Below are positions 14,419-23,332 of a DNA stretch of 64,000 nt, piece after piece. The position numbers and the translations under genes are program-made. The notes beneath the pieces are model-generated. The model had not been told where the DNA came from. It did no database searches and worked only from the letters and a program-made list of their open reading frames with translations. Source of the stretch: Lachnoanaerobaculum sp. ICM7 (GTDB lineage Bacteria; Bacillota; Clostridia; Lachnospirales; Lachnospiraceae); contig NZ_ALJL01000028.1 in assembly GCF_000287675.1 (NCBI RefSeq), positions 62,001-126,000 of the forward strand, written 5' to 3'. Within the stretch, counting starts at the first letter, position 1; every line of letters starts with the position of its first letter.

Positions 14419-16160
14419 TATCCTACTACCTCCTTTCTTTTTGAGAAATTCTCAAGATTCATCTGCTCTGTAAACAGCTTCTCATAAGCACCTTTATTGT
14501 TCATAAGCTCAGAGTGAATACCGGATTCAACAATGTTTCCGTTTTTAAGCATAAATATCTTATCACTGCCAACTACATTTGCCAGTCTATGTGATATAAG
14601 TATAACAGTTTTGTTTTTTGACAACTCATGTATTACATTCATTATTATCTCTTCACTGCCTGCATCAACATTTGATGTTGCTTCATCAAATATATATACC
14701 GGAGTATTGTGAAGAAGAGCCCTTGCAAGTGAGAGTCTTTGCTTTTGTCCTCCGGAGAGATTGCTTGCATTGGAAGTAAGCTTTGTATCAAGTCCGTCTT
14801 GAGAATTGATGAAGGCAAGAAGATTTACTTTCTCAAGAGCATCATTCATTTCTTTTTCTGTAGCACTTGGATTGCCAATCAAAAGATTATCTCTTACAGT
14901 ACCTGCAAATATCCAACTGCTATGGCCTACCAGAGTAAAATGACCAAGTATGGTTTCACTTGTGAGTTCACTATGCTCATCATTATTTATCTTCAGACTT
15001 CCACTATACTTTGGATTTTTACCCATAAGAATACCTGCTATGGTAGATTTACCTGAGCCCGATACACCTACTATTGAAACAAATGATTTTGGCTCGATAG
15101 TCATATTTATTTTATTCAATATGGTCTTATTTGAATCATATGAGAAAGAAAGATCTTCAAGTGATATTTTAATTTCATTATCACTTATCTCTTTACTACC
15201 TCTTTGTTGCTCGGGAAGATCAAGGAATGCAAATATACGATCACTTGCCTTCATTCCGTTCATACCTATATGGAAGAAACTTCCTAAGATTCTCATTGGA
15301 AGAAAAAATTCAGCAGCAAGGAATAAAATCATAAGCATTCCGTAAAGAGAAACTTCAGCTTTATAAAACTGTGACAGTGCACTGATAATACCTACAGCTG
15401 CACCACCATATGCCACTATATCCATGATAGAAGTACTGTTAAGCTGCATCATCAAAACTTTCATGGTTATTTTTCTAAACTGCTCCGATTCTCTGTCCAT
15501 ATCATCTGCAGCAGTTTTATCAGCCTGATAAATCTTTAAAGTTGTCATACCTTGAAGCTTTTCAAGGAAACTGTCACCAAGACCGTAGTAGATGTCAAAG
15601 TAATGGCTTAGAAGTCTCTTGGCAATAATCATTACAAGCATGATCACTATAGGAATCAGAGGAACTGCTACAAGAAGAATAACAGCAGATTTCATACTGA
15701 TTCTCATAACAACTATAAAAAGTGTTAAAGGTGCAAGCAGTGAATAGAAAAATTGACTCAAATATCTGCTAAAATATACTTCAAGTTGTTCCACACCCTC
15801 ACCTGCCATTTGCACTATTTCAGATGTATGTACCTGTTCTCTGTAAGCAGGACCTAAGCGAAGTACCTTTTCATAGATACGATTACGCAAGATTCTCTTT
15901 ACATTTACACCTGCATGAAAACTTGCTTTAGTGTAGAGTTTGTCACATATTGCTCTTATCAAAACACCTACAATGACGACAATAACAACTCTTGGAATAT
16001 GAGATTCAAAGGTTGTATCTAAGAAAACTTCTTGAATAAGCCCGGTAATGTTTATTGCAATGATTATTTGCATAATAAGAGATATCCATTGCCAAAGAAC
16101 CTGGTAGAGGATATACTTTCCGGAGCCTTTCAAAAGACGAATAAGTCTCATTTTGATCAT
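14418..16160 (-). CDS. ABC exporter half-transporter, CydD-like
   Basis: 580 aa with an N-terminal six-helix exporter domain and an ATPase domain: Walker A GVSGSGKST, canonical signature LSGGQKQRL, Walker B VYIFDEATSNVD and H-loop LISHRL. The start at 16160 has GGAGGT 9 nt upstream on the minus strand. Its signature is canonical whereas the partner has LSDGE, the asymmetry usual for heterodimeric exporters with one degenerate site. The substrate is unknown. Confidence 0.87.
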   Translation of the reverse strand: MIKMRLIRLLKGSGKYILYQVLWQWISLIMQIIIAINITGLIQEVFLDTTFESHIPRVVIVVIVGVLIRAICDKLYTKASFHAGVNVKRILRNRIYEKVLRLGPAYREQVHTSEIVQMAGEGVEQLEVYFSRYLSQFFYSLLAPLTLFIVVMRISMKSAVILLVAVPLIPIVIMLVMIIAKRLLSHYFDIYYGLGDSFLEKLQGMTTLKIYQADKTAADDMDRESEQFRKITMKVLMMQLNSTSIMDIVAYGGAAVGIISALSQFYKAEVSLYGMLMILFLAAEFFLPMRILGSFFHIGMNGMKASDRIFAFLDLPEQQRGSKEISDNEIKISLEDLSFSYDSNKTILNKINMTIEPKSFVSIVGVSGSGKSTIAGILMGKNPKYSGSLKINNDEHSELTSETILGHFTLVGHSSWIFAGTVRDNLLIGNPSATEKEMNDALEKVNLLAFINSQDGLDTKLTSNASNLSGGQKQRLSLARALLHNTPVYIFDEATSNVDAGSEEIIMNVIHELSKNKTVILISHRLANVVGSDKIFMLKNGNIVESGIHSELMNNKGAYEKLFTEQMNLENFSKRKEVVG

Positions 16161-16229
16161 AGACTAAAGACCTCCATATTATTTTGTAATATCAATAAAT
16201 ATAGCATATTTGGAATACCTAACTTTAGG

Positions 16230-16565
16230 CTATATTTTTAATTTAGCTGTTAAAGATGTAAGAGCATGCTTTATACACATGACCGGGTGGTAAAACATGA
16301 TACGCGGTCCTGAATAACGCATTACCTCCTTGATTTTTACTCTCATATCAGGAGAATAACAGTGAACCGTACAATTACTGCAAAAACTTTTACTTTCCAT
16401 AAATGGACAATGCTCAATTCTTGAGCGTGCATAGTCCATAAGCTTCTGACAATCTTTACATAGAGCGGTATTATGGCCATGCTTTCCACGACAGTATATT
16501 TCTATCATCCGGGTTACGGCCTGTAATTCATCATGCATTTTCTTTTCTGTTTTTTCTGAATTCAT
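16230..16565 (-). CDS. YgbA-like 'nitrous oxide-stimulated promoter' family protein
   Basis: 111 aa from ATG 16565 (GAAAGGA 8 nt upstream); the longer frame to 16640 lacks a site. Cys-rich: CRGKHGHNTALCKDCQKLMDYA, then HCPFMESKSFCSNCTVHCYSP, and the conserved MRYSGPRMIFYHP-like ending, here RYSGPRIMFYHPVMCIKHAL. The family is induced by nitrosative stress in enterobacteria and probably binds metal. Here it lies upstream of, and on the same strand as, the CydDC-like exporter (69 nt), so a shared transcript and stress role are possible. Confidence 0.85.
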   Translation of the reverse strand: MNSEKTEKKMHDELQAVTRMIEIYCRGKHGHNTALCKDCQKLMDYARSRIEHCPFMESKSFCSNCTVHCYSPDMRVKIKEVMRYSGPRIMFYHPVMCIKHALTSLTAKLKI

Positions 16566-16742
16566 ACAATTTATCCTTTCAATATAGGAAAATGAAAGAT
16601 TCAATAATAAACGTAGATTATGTATATATAAATATAGCATGATTTAAGGTGTTTTTCTATGATAAAAGGTTAGGGAAGCCTAAAAAAATGACATAAAATT
16701 AAATATAGTTAATATTGAGAAGATAAAATCGATATTTAGTAC

Positions 16743-16770
16743 TTGGTTTTTTTAAAATTTAATGTATAAT
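16743..16770 (+). promoter_or_regulatory. Promoter of the TraX-like operon
   Basis: TATAAT at 16765-16770 with a weak -35 (TTGGTT, 16743-16748) at 16-nt spacing. Transcription would start near 16777 and enter the structured leader. Confidence 0.5.
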
Positions 16771-16776
16771 AGTATC

Positions 16777-16837
16777 TAACAGAGTTGCCCAGTCATTGCA
16801 TTGGGGACCGGGTCGAGATTCTTATCTCGACCTTTTT
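16777..16837 (+). ncRNA. Structured leader ending in an intrinsic terminator (possible attenuator)
   Basis: CCCAGTC can pair with GACCGGG (16806-16812, one mismatch) to form a first stem. A second, strong hairpin GGTCGAGA (16811-16818)/TCTCGACC (16825-16832) with TTTTT follows. The 3' arm of the first stem overlaps the first bases of the terminator stem, so the two could compete. The terminator sits between promoter and gene, so read-through must be regulated or partial. I do not recognise a known riboswitch class. Confidence 0.5.
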
Positions 16838-16857
16838 ACAATTTAGGAGATAATATA

Positions 16858-16902
16858 ATGGAATTGATCTTGAAAGGAATATATAAATGTTTTCAAAAAT
16901 AA
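16858..16902 (+). CDS. Possible 14-codon leader peptide
   Basis: AGGAGA (16845-16850) precedes ATG 16858, opening a 14-codon frame (MELILKGIYKCFQK) that ends at TAA 16902, inside the first codons of the TraX-like gene. It could couple ribosome passage to the TraX start at 16887. It may equally be chance. Confidence 0.25.
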   Translation: MELILKGIYKCFQK

Positions 16903-17639
16903 AAGAAAGAGGCTTAAATACAGGTGATTTAAAGTTAATTGCTATTGTGGCAATGACAATAGATCATTTGGCATGGTTGCTTTTTCCGGGGCTTCAAAGA
17001 GTTTGGTTTGTATGTGCATTGCATATAATAGGACGTCTTACCGCTCCTATCATGTGGTTTTTTATAGCGGAAGGCTCGTATTATACCGGAGATTCTGTTA
17101 AGTATATAAAGAGATTGTTTTTATTTGCTGTAATATCACATTTTGCATACAGTTTTGCCTTTGGACTTAGTCCGGTGCCTTTTAAAAGCGGAATATTCAA
17201 TCAAACAAGTGTCATATGGTCACTTGCCATAGGTGCAACGCTGATATTTGCAGTGCAAAAACATAAATTGCCCGGTATTGTAACGGTATTTCTTATAATA
17301 CTTGCAAATCTGCTTTCATTCCCTGCGGATTGGTCCTGTATTGCGGTTATGGTTCCTTTTTTCCTATATATGCACAGAGGAGATTTTAAAAAGCAGGCAA
17401 TTGATTATATTATTTTTGCCATAGTATATGCGGCAGTTTATTTTATATTTATAGACAGAGTCTACGCAGTGCTACAGCTGTGTATATGTTTGTGCCTACC
17501 GCTTTTAAAAATGTATAATGGTGAGGTCGGTAGCAATAAAAGTATGAAGTGGTTGTTTTATATTTACTATCCGGCACATTTGTTTTTAATAGGTTTTATC
17601 CGAATATTATTATATGGAAATGTAAATATTTTATTTTAA
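16887..17639 (+). CDS. TraX-like membrane protein
   Basis: 250 aa with about eight membrane segments and the TraX-family start LKLIAIVAMTIDHLAWLLFPG (residues ~15-35), followed by RLTAPIMWFFIAEGSYYT. The name-giving TraX acetylates F pilin, but chromosomal Bacillota homologues are uncharacterised putative acyltransferases. ATG 16887 has AAAGGA 9 nt upstream. It is preceded by the leader/terminator and followed 9 nt later by a TerD-vWA gene. Confidence 0.85.
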   Translation: MFSKIKERGLNTGDLKLIAIVAMTIDHLAWLLFPGLQRVWFVCALHIIGRLTAPIMWFFIAEGSYYTGDSVKYIKRLFLFAVISHFAYSFAFGLSPVPFKSGIFNQTSVIWSLAIGATLIFAVQKHKLPGIVTVFLIILANLLSFPADWSCIAVMVPFFLYMHRGDFKKQAIDYIIFAIVYAAVYFIFIDRVYAVLQLCICLCLPLLKMYNGEVGSNKSMKWLFYIYYPAHLFLIGFIRILLYGNVNILF

Positions 17640-17648
17640 GGGGGAAAT

Positions 17649-18887
17649 ATGGTCAAAGGTTGGAAGGATAAGCTTGAAAATTATGTAAATCTAAATGAGA
17701 ATATCTTTGTTGATATGAAGGTAAAAGGCAATGCGGAGTATGACTTTTGTTGTTTTGGAGTGGATGGAAACGGAAAACTCTCGGACGAAAGATATATGAT
17801 TTTCTACAATCAAAAGATGAGTCCAAACGGTGAGATATCTGTTGAAGATATTCCTGACGGGGCAAGATACACATTAAAATTATCTGCTGTTCCCGACTTT
17901 ATCAACAGACTGGTATTTACTGTAAGCATTGACGGTAACAAGACTATGGGAGAGATGAATAGCCTTGAGACTAAAGTATATCAATCCGGAGCCAAGGATA
18001 TAGAAATGACACTTGGAGGCAATGATTTCTCCAATGAAAAGGCAGTTATTGTTATGGAAATATACCGCAAAGATGTTTGGAGAATAGGCTGTGTGGCAAG
18101 CGGATTTGACGGTGGATTGTCTGCGCTTTTAAAATATTTCGGTGGGGAAGAAGTAGTAAGTGATCCGGTACAAGAGCCTGTTGCGGCGGAACCTGTGAAA
18201 GTATCCCTTGAAAAGAAGATGGAGAAAGCACCTGAGCTTGTAAGTCTTGTAAAACCTTTGGTATTTGAGCTAAAGAAAAAGAATCTTGAGACTACAGTGG
18301 CAAGAGTAGGCCTTGTTCTTGATATTTCAGGATCTATGGTACCACGCTTTAAGAACGGCACGGTACAGTCCATTGTAAATAAGACATTGCCTCTTGCAGT
18401 ACAGTTTGATGATGACGGGGAACTTGACTTTTGGTTTTACGGAACTACAGCCAGAAAGATGGACATCGTAAATTTAAAAAACTATACGGTGGCTGTTCCT
18501 GAAGATTGGAAACATCTGATGTTGGATCTTGGAGGAAGAAATAATGAGCCTATTGTAATGAGAATGGTAGTGGATGAATATAAGGATACCAAGATACCTG
18601 CCTATGTACTTTTTATTACAGATGGAGGAGTAAACCAAAAAAGGGAAATACAAAATATCATCACAGAGGCCTCACATCTGCCGATTTTCTGGCAGTTTGT
18701 GGGTGTAGGCGGTAAGAATTACGGTATACTTGAAAAGCTGGATACCATGAGCGGAAGATATGTGGATAATGCAGGATTTTTTGCTTTGGATGATTTTAAA
18801 AAGGTATCAAATGAAGAACTCTATGCCAGACTATTGGAAGAGTTTCCGTCATGGCTTGAGGAAATAAAGAAAAAAGGAATGATATAA
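17649..18887 (+). CDS. TerD-domain plus vWA-domain protein (TerF-like)
   Basis: 412 aa. Residues ~1-160 match a TerD domain (DFCCFGVDGNGKLSDERYMIFYNQ, with Asp-rich calcium-site sequence). Residues ~215-400 are a von Willebrand A domain with a full MIDAS start DISGSM and later FITDGGV. The linker is Pro/Val/Glu rich. Such TerD-vWA proteins belong to the tellurite/phage/stress-associated Ter systems. No other ter genes (terB, terC, terY kinase) are present, so it is an orphan. It is soluble. Confidence 0.85.
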   Translation: MVKGWKDKLENYVNLNENIFVDMKVKGNAEYDFCCFGVDGNGKLSDERYMIFYNQKMSPNGEISVEDIPDGARYTLKLSAVPDFINRLVFTVSIDGNKTMGEMNSLETKVYQSGAKDIEMTLGGNDFSNEKAVIVMEIYRKDVWRIGCVASGFDGGLSALLKYFGGEEVVSDPVQEPVAAEPVKVSLEKKMEKAPELVSLVKPLVFELKKKNLETTVARVGLVLDISGSMVPRFKNGTVQSIVNKTLPLAVQFDDDGELDFWFYGTTARKMDIVNLKNYTVAVPEDWKHLMLDLGGRNNEPIVMRMVVDEYKDTKIPAYVLFITDGGVNQKREIQNIITEASHLPIFWQFVGVGGKNYGILEKLDTMSGRYVDNAGFFALDDFKKVSNEELYARLLEEFPSWLEEIKKKGMI

Positions 18888-18916
18888 GTATTTGCATGTA
18901 TTTAAGGAGATAATGG

Positions 18917-19834
18917 ATGTACTATACAATAACATTAAATCCGGCGATAGATATGCTTACTAAGGTTGAAAACTTCGAACTTGGTAAGTTAAACAGAACC
19001 GGAGAATCCGATTACGTTGTAGGTGGTAAGGGAATAAACATTTCCCTTTTACTTAAAAATATCGGTAAAGAAAGTAAGGCATTGGGCTTTATTGCAGGAT
19101 TTACAGGATATTTTATAAAAGATGAATTAAAAAAGCTGGGAATAGAATCTGATTTTGTTGAAACAAAGGGATTTACAAGAATCAATATAAAATTGACTAC
19201 AGATACAGAGACTGAAATCAACTCTCAAAGCAGTAAGGTAAGTGCAGAAAATGTAAAAGAGTTTTTTGGTACGCTTGAAGGATTAAACAGTGAGGACACC
19301 GTCTTTTTATCAGGTAATATTATACCGGGTATGGAGAGCGATGATTTTGTAAAGATAGCGGAGAAGGTAAAACAAAAGGGTGCAAAGCTGGTTGTGGACA
19401 GCAATAAAGATATGGTACTTAATACTTTAAAATACAAGCCTTTTATCGTTAAGCCTAATGAATTTGAGCTGGGAGAAATGTTTGGAGTCAAGCCAAATTC
19501 CGTTGAAGATATAAAAAAGTATGCAAGAAAGCTTCAGGAAATGGGTGCACAAAATGTACTGGTTTCAAGAGGTAGTAAGGGCGCAATACTTTTCACATCA
19601 AATGGTGATGTACTCGGTGCAAATATTGCAAAGGGAAAAGTCGTTTCAACCATAGCTGCAGGTGACAGTATGCTTGCCATGTTTGTAGCAAAGTATGATG
19701 AGACCAAAGACTTTAAACTCAGTTTGCAGTATGCATCAGCGGCAGGCGGTGCAACGTCATTTTCTGCAGGAGTAGGTAAAAAAGAACTGATAGAAGAACT
19801 TTTAGTACAAATAAAGGTTGAAGAGGTACTATAA
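18917..19834 (+). CDS. PfkB-family sugar kinase (1-phosphofructokinase/tagatose-6-P kinase type)
   Basis: 305 aa. The opening MYYTITLNPAIDMLTKVENF, GGKGINIS (~37) and the C-terminal catalytic loop AAGDSMLAMF (Asp in GDS) match the FruK/LacC branch. The conserved GAGDS is AAGDS here, a mild change. The enzyme phosphorylates fructose-1-phosphate or tagatose-6-phosphate with ATP. The usual partners (fruR, fruA or lac genes) are absent, so the substrate cannot be fixed. AAGGAG precedes ATG 18917 by 7 nt. Confidence 0.85.
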   Translation: MYYTITLNPAIDMLTKVENFELGKLNRTGESDYVVGGKGINISLLLKNIGKESKALGFIAGFTGYFIKDELKKLGIESDFVETKGFTRINIKLTTDTETEINSQSSKVSAENVKEFFGTLEGLNSEDTVFLSGNIIPGMESDDFVKIAEKVKQKGAKLVVDSNKDMVLNTLKYKPFIVKPNEFELGEMFGVKPNSVEDIKKYARKLQEMGAQNVLVSRGSKGAILFTSNGDVLGANIAKGKVVSTIAAGDSMLAMFVAKYDETKDFKLSLQYASAAGGATSFSAGVGKKELIEELLVQIKVEEVL

Positions 19835-19857
19835 TTTTTAAATCGAATGGAGATAAG

Positions 19858-20337
19858 ATGGAATTTAGAGAAATGAGAAGATTTAAACAGCAGCTGTCAA
19901 AAGAGGAGTGCTTTGAAATACTGAAGAGTGCACCAAGAGGGGTTATAGCTATGAACGGTGAGAACGGATATCCTTATGCAGTTACGATAAATCAATATTT
20001 TGATGAAACTGACGGTAGAATATATTTTCACGGTGCATTGCAGGGGCTTAAGGTAGATCTTTTGGGAAAAGATAACAAGGTATGCTTTACAACTACAGAT
20101 AAGGGGCATATAGAAGAGGGCGACTGGGCAAATACATTCAAAAGTGTTGTATGTCTGGGGCGTGTGGAGGAAGTGAATGACAAGGAAAAGATATATAATC
20201 AGTTGAGAAGACTTGCTGAAGGATTTTATCCAAGCCCGGAATCCATTGAAAAGGAAATTGAAAGCGCAGGCAGCAGAGTGAAAATGTATGTAATGAGTAT
20301 TGATCATATGACAGGTAAACTGGTGCATGAAAAGTAA
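19858..20337 (+). CDS. Pyridoxamine 5'-phosphate oxidase-like flavin-binding protein (NimA-type)
   Basis: 159 aa: MRRFKQQLSKEECFEILKSAPRGVIAMNG, then YPYAVTINQYFDETDGRIYFHGA, the FMN-binding split-barrel pattern of NimA/NimB-like proteins. Family members bind FMN or haem and include nitroimidazole reductases, but most are uncharacterised. It is soluble and follows the sugar kinase by 23 nt. The activity is not predictable from sequence alone. Confidence 0.85.
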   Translation: MEFREMRRFKQQLSKEECFEILKSAPRGVIAMNGENGYPYAVTINQYFDETDGRIYFHGALQGLKVDLLGKDNKVCFTTTDKGHIEEGDWANTFKSVVCLGRVEEVNDKEKIYNQLRRLAEGFYPSPESIEKEIESAGSRVKMYVMSIDHMTGKLVHEK

Positions 20338-20406
20338 ATAGCATGTATAGGTGGAATGGGCGGATAGATTAGTATATAATTGGAATATAAAAATGGAGGT
20401 AGTATA

Positions 20407-21528
20407 GTGCCTTTTAAGATTATAAGAAATGATATAACTAAGGTAAAAGCGGATGCCATTGTTAATACAGTAAATCCTTACGGTTTTATCGGACGTGGAG
20501 TTGAGACCGCCATATATCATGCGGCAGGAAGCGAAGAGCTTTTAGAGGAAAGAAGAAAGCTTGGAATTTTACATACCGGAGATGTAGGTATTACACCTGC
20601 ATTTAATCTTGATGCCAAATACATTATTCATGTAAGCGGTCCGGTTTGGAAGGACGGAAGAAGTAATGAACTCGCTATACTTAGGCAGTGTTATGATAAA
20701 GCGTTGTATATGGCAGTTGAAAATAATTGCAAATCCATAGCATTTCCTTTGCTTGCAACAGGTACATACAGGTTTCCTGAAGAAATCGGTGTAGCTATAG
20801 CTGTAGAAGCCTTCACGGAATTTTTAAAAGAGTATGAGATAGAAATATTTCTTGTGGTTTTCGGAAGTGATGCGGTACGGGTTTCCGGCACTCTGGTGGA
20901 TAAAGTTACAGAGTTTATAGATGATGATTATGTAGCGGCAGCCAATGCTACTGAGTATCTGACGGTGGATGAAGATTACAACGCATATGAAGATGATTAT
21001 TACCATGAAGATGATAAGGAATGTTTCGGTTACAAAGAGCCTCCATATCCGAGTCTGAAAGAATTTGAAACAGGAGTAGGAGAATTTCAACATGAGTATA
21101 GTCATTCACCTTTAAACATACCGGATTTCTTGAGAAAAAAGAAGGCTGAGAATGTTTCTGAATCTCTGGAAGATGCGTTAAAGAAGATATATACTGAATC
21201 TTTTGAAAAACATTTACAGCAACTTATAAACAAGAAGGGATTGAAAAACTCCGAGGTTTACGCAACTTCAAATATATCAAAGCAGTATTTTTCAAAGCTT
21301 TTAAAGGGAAAGGTAAAGCCTTCAAAAGAGAAAGTACTGGCACTTGCAGTCGGACTTAGGTTAAATATTGATGAAACAGTGGATTTTTTAAGGATTGCGG
21401 GATATGCACTTTCACCTATTTCACAGACAGACAAGGTGGTGGAATACTTTATAAGGAATGAAGATTACAATGTAATCAAAATAGATATTGTGCTCTTTGA
21501 CTTCGGTTTAGAGCCACTTTCAAGTTAA
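20407..21528 (+). CDS. Macro domain - XRE-type HTH fusion protein
   Basis: The preferred start is GTG 20407, with GGAGG at 20395-20399 and TATAAT at 20375-20380. Residues ~1-160 form a macro domain (DAIVNTVNPYGFIGRGVETAI, FPLLATGTYRFP). An acidic, Tyr-rich linker follows (~175-235). Residues ~265-345 carry a helix-turn-helix (KKGLKNSEVYATSNISKQYFSKLLKGK, then LALAVGLRLNIDETVDFLRIAGY). The fusion suggests a DNA-bound or autoregulatory ADP-ribose sensor/hydrolase. Partner genes may be the vWA and zeta-like genes downstream. Confidence 0.85.
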   Translation: MPFKIIRNDITKVKADAIVNTVNPYGFIGRGVETAIYHAAGSEELLEERRKLGILHTGDVGITPAFNLDAKYIIHVSGPVWKDGRSNELAILRQCYDKALYMAVENNCKSIAFPLLATGTYRFPEEIGVAIAVEAFTEFLKEYEIEIFLVVFGSDAVRVSGTLVDKVTEFIDDDYVAAANATEYLTVDEDYNAYEDDYYHEDDKECFGYKEPPYPSLKEFETGVGEFQHEYSHSPLNIPDFLRKKKAENVSESLEDALKKIYTESFEKHLQQLINKKGLKNSEVYATSNISKQYFSKLLKGKVKPSKEKVLALAVGLRLNIDETVDFLRIAGYALSPISQTDKVVEYFIRNEDYNVIKIDIVLFDFGLEPLSS

Positions 21529-21532
21529 ATAT

Positions 21533-21562
21533 AAAAGGTCGCCTTTGGGTTGACCTTTTTTT
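21533..21562 (+). terminator. Rho-independent terminator after the macro-HTH gene
   Basis: AAAAGGTC (21533-21540) pairs with GACCTTTT (21552-21559), followed by more T. Confidence 0.8.
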
Positions 21563-21614
21563 GCTTCGATTAATGTATCATAAGCTTACAAAACAATTTT
21601 AAAGGAGAAATCTT

Positions 21615-22286
21615 ATGAAAAAGACATTAACAGAAATAGTTTATATTTTGGACAGAAGCGGATCAATGAGCGGTCTTGAGGCTGATACAATCGGAGGATT
21701 CAATTCAATGATTGAAAAGCAAAAACAGACAGGAGAGAAAGCATATGTATCAACAGTATTGTTTGATGACAGAACCGAGGTTATTCATGACAGAGTGCCG
21801 ATTGAAAAGGTGGATAAGATAACAAGTAAAGAGTATTTTGTAAGAGGATCGACAGCACTTTTGGACGCAGTTGGTGGTGCAATCAAACATATAATCAATA
21901 TCCATAAATATGCAAGGGAAGAAGACAGGCCTGATAAGACTATATTTGTTATCACAACGGATGGAATGGAAAATGCAAGCATCAATTATAACTACAAGCA
22001 GGTTAAGAAGATGATTGAAAAAGAGCAGAAAGAGTATGGCTGGGAATTTATCTTCATAGGAGCAAATATAGATGCATGTGCAGAAGCCGAGAGATTTGGA
22101 ATAAGAAAAGAAAGAGCTGTAAATTATATACATGATGATATAGGCACAAAGCTGATATATGAAGGAGTATCACAGGCTATGTGTGCTGCAATGGAAGCAG
22201 ATTCTCCAATGGTTATGGAAGAGAGTTTATCTAATAATAGCTGGAAAAAAGGAATAGTTTTTGATTATCTGAGGCGTAAGAAATAA
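21615..22286 (+). CDS. vWA-domain protein (TerY-like)
   Basis: 223 aa, a single von Willebrand A domain beginning at residue ~7 with an intact MIDAS DRSGSMSG, followed by FVRGSTALLDAVGGAI (MIDAS Thr/Ser) and FVITTDGMENAS. It is soluble. Proteins of this type bind metal and mediate protein contacts, often next to kinases or AAA+ ATPases. Here the neighbours are a macro-HTH protein and a broken zeta-like kinase. AAAGGAGA precedes the ATG. Confidence 0.85.
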   Translation: MKKTLTEIVYILDRSGSMSGLEADTIGGFNSMIEKQKQTGEKAYVSTVLFDDRTEVIHDRVPIEKVDKITSKEYFVRGSTALLDAVGGAIKHIINIHKYAREEDRPDKTIFVITTDGMENASINYNYKQVKKMIEKEQKEYGWEFIFIGANIDACAEAERFGIRKERAVNYIHDDIGTKLIYEGVSQAMCAAMEADSPMVMEESLSNNSWKKGIVFDYLRRKK

Positions 22287-22307
22287 AAAAAGTAGAGGAT
22301 TAAAAAT

Positions 22308-22687
22308 ATGCCCATATATACAATATTTGCCGGAGTAAACGGTGCAGGAAAGTCAACTTTATATAGTACATTACTACAGGAAAATCATGATTTCGGAGTG
22401 AGAGTAAATTCAGATGAAATCGTAATATCCAATGGTGGAGATTGGAGGAATCAATCCGATCAGGCTAAGGCAATGAAGATGGCCGTAAAACTTATAAAAG
22501 ACTGTATGAATAAAGGTGTTTCATTCAATCAGGAAACTACATTGACCGGAAGAAGTATGATAATTCAAAGCATATGAAGTTGGTAGCTAAGGAGATTGGA
22601 GGATACGGTACATTGCTTGATACTGACTGCTTATGGTTGAATTCTTCTCACTTATTTGATAGATACACAAATGAATTCATGCTATAA
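22308..22687 (+). pseudogene. Zeta-toxin-like kinase gene with an internal deletion
   Basis: The first frame (22308-22577, 89 aa) is the N-terminus of a zeta-type P-loop kinase: Walker A AGVNGAGKST (residues ~7-16), VNSDEIV, and FNQETTLTGRS. It then ends out of frame. From about 22578 another frame reads YDNSKHMKLVAKEIGGYG and on to LFDRYTNEFML with TAA 22685-22687, which looks like the family's C-terminal part (the YDNS motif). The middle region (lid/substrate loops) is missing. The gene is therefore inactivated by deletion and frameshift. Zeta-like kinases phosphorylate UDP-sugars or other small substrates. Confidence 0.65.
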
Positions 22688-22768
22688 TGGAAGATGTGCG
22701 ATATGGTAACATAGATATGTGAAGGTATCGCACAGAAAGAAATTAAATATAAGAGAGGTATTATTTAT

Positions 22769-23254
22769 ATGAAGAAGATAGCAGGAATTATATTAACAGG
22801 AGTTTTACTCACAGTTGCAGGATGCTCAAACAATGCAAGTATGCAGGAGACTACAGCAAAGGAAACAGCTGTAAGCAGTGTAGCTGCAAGCGAAAAAGCC
22901 GGAGAAACTATGAAGGAAAGTGAGGAAGCTAAAAAAGACAGCTATACACATATTGATCAGGAAACTGCAAAGCAGATGATGGCAAATGAAGACGGCCATG
23001 TGATTGTTGATGTGAGAAGCAAGGATGAGTATGCAGCAGGTCATATTCCGGGGGCTATATGTATACCAAATGAGAGTATAACAAATACTCAGCCTACAGA
23101 GCTTCCTGACCTTGATCAGGTTATACTTGTATATTGCAGAAGCGGAAATCGCAGCAGACAGGCATCAGAAAAACTTGCAGCTATGGGATATACAAATGTA
23201 TATGAATTTGGCGGTATCAAAGACTGGACAGGAGAAACAGTAGCAGGTAATTAA
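22769..23254 (+). CDS. Rhodanese-like lipoprotein
   Basis: 161 aa. A lipoprotein signal peptide (MKKIAGIILTGVLLTVAGC, lipobox Cys19) and a Ser/Glu-rich linker lead to one rhodanese domain (residues ~62-158): VIVDVRSKDEYAAGHIPGAI and the active loop VYCRSGNRSR. It should be anchored on the outer face of the membrane and transfer or bind sulfane sulfur. AGAGAGG precedes the start. It stands alone, with no obvious partner. Confidence 0.9.
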   Translation: MKKIAGIILTGVLLTVAGCSNNASMQETTAKETAVSSVAASEKAGETMKESEEAKKDSYTHIDQETAKQMMANEDGHVIVDVRSKDEYAAGHIPGAICIPNESITNTQPTELPDLDQVILVYCRSGNRSRQASEKLAAMGYTNVYEFGGIKDWTGETVAGN

Positions 23255-23332
23255 TAATAATCCAAATTAGGATAAGTATAGAGTGAAACTTTTAATATAG
23301 AACTTTAAAAGGCATTGATTATAGGAGATATT

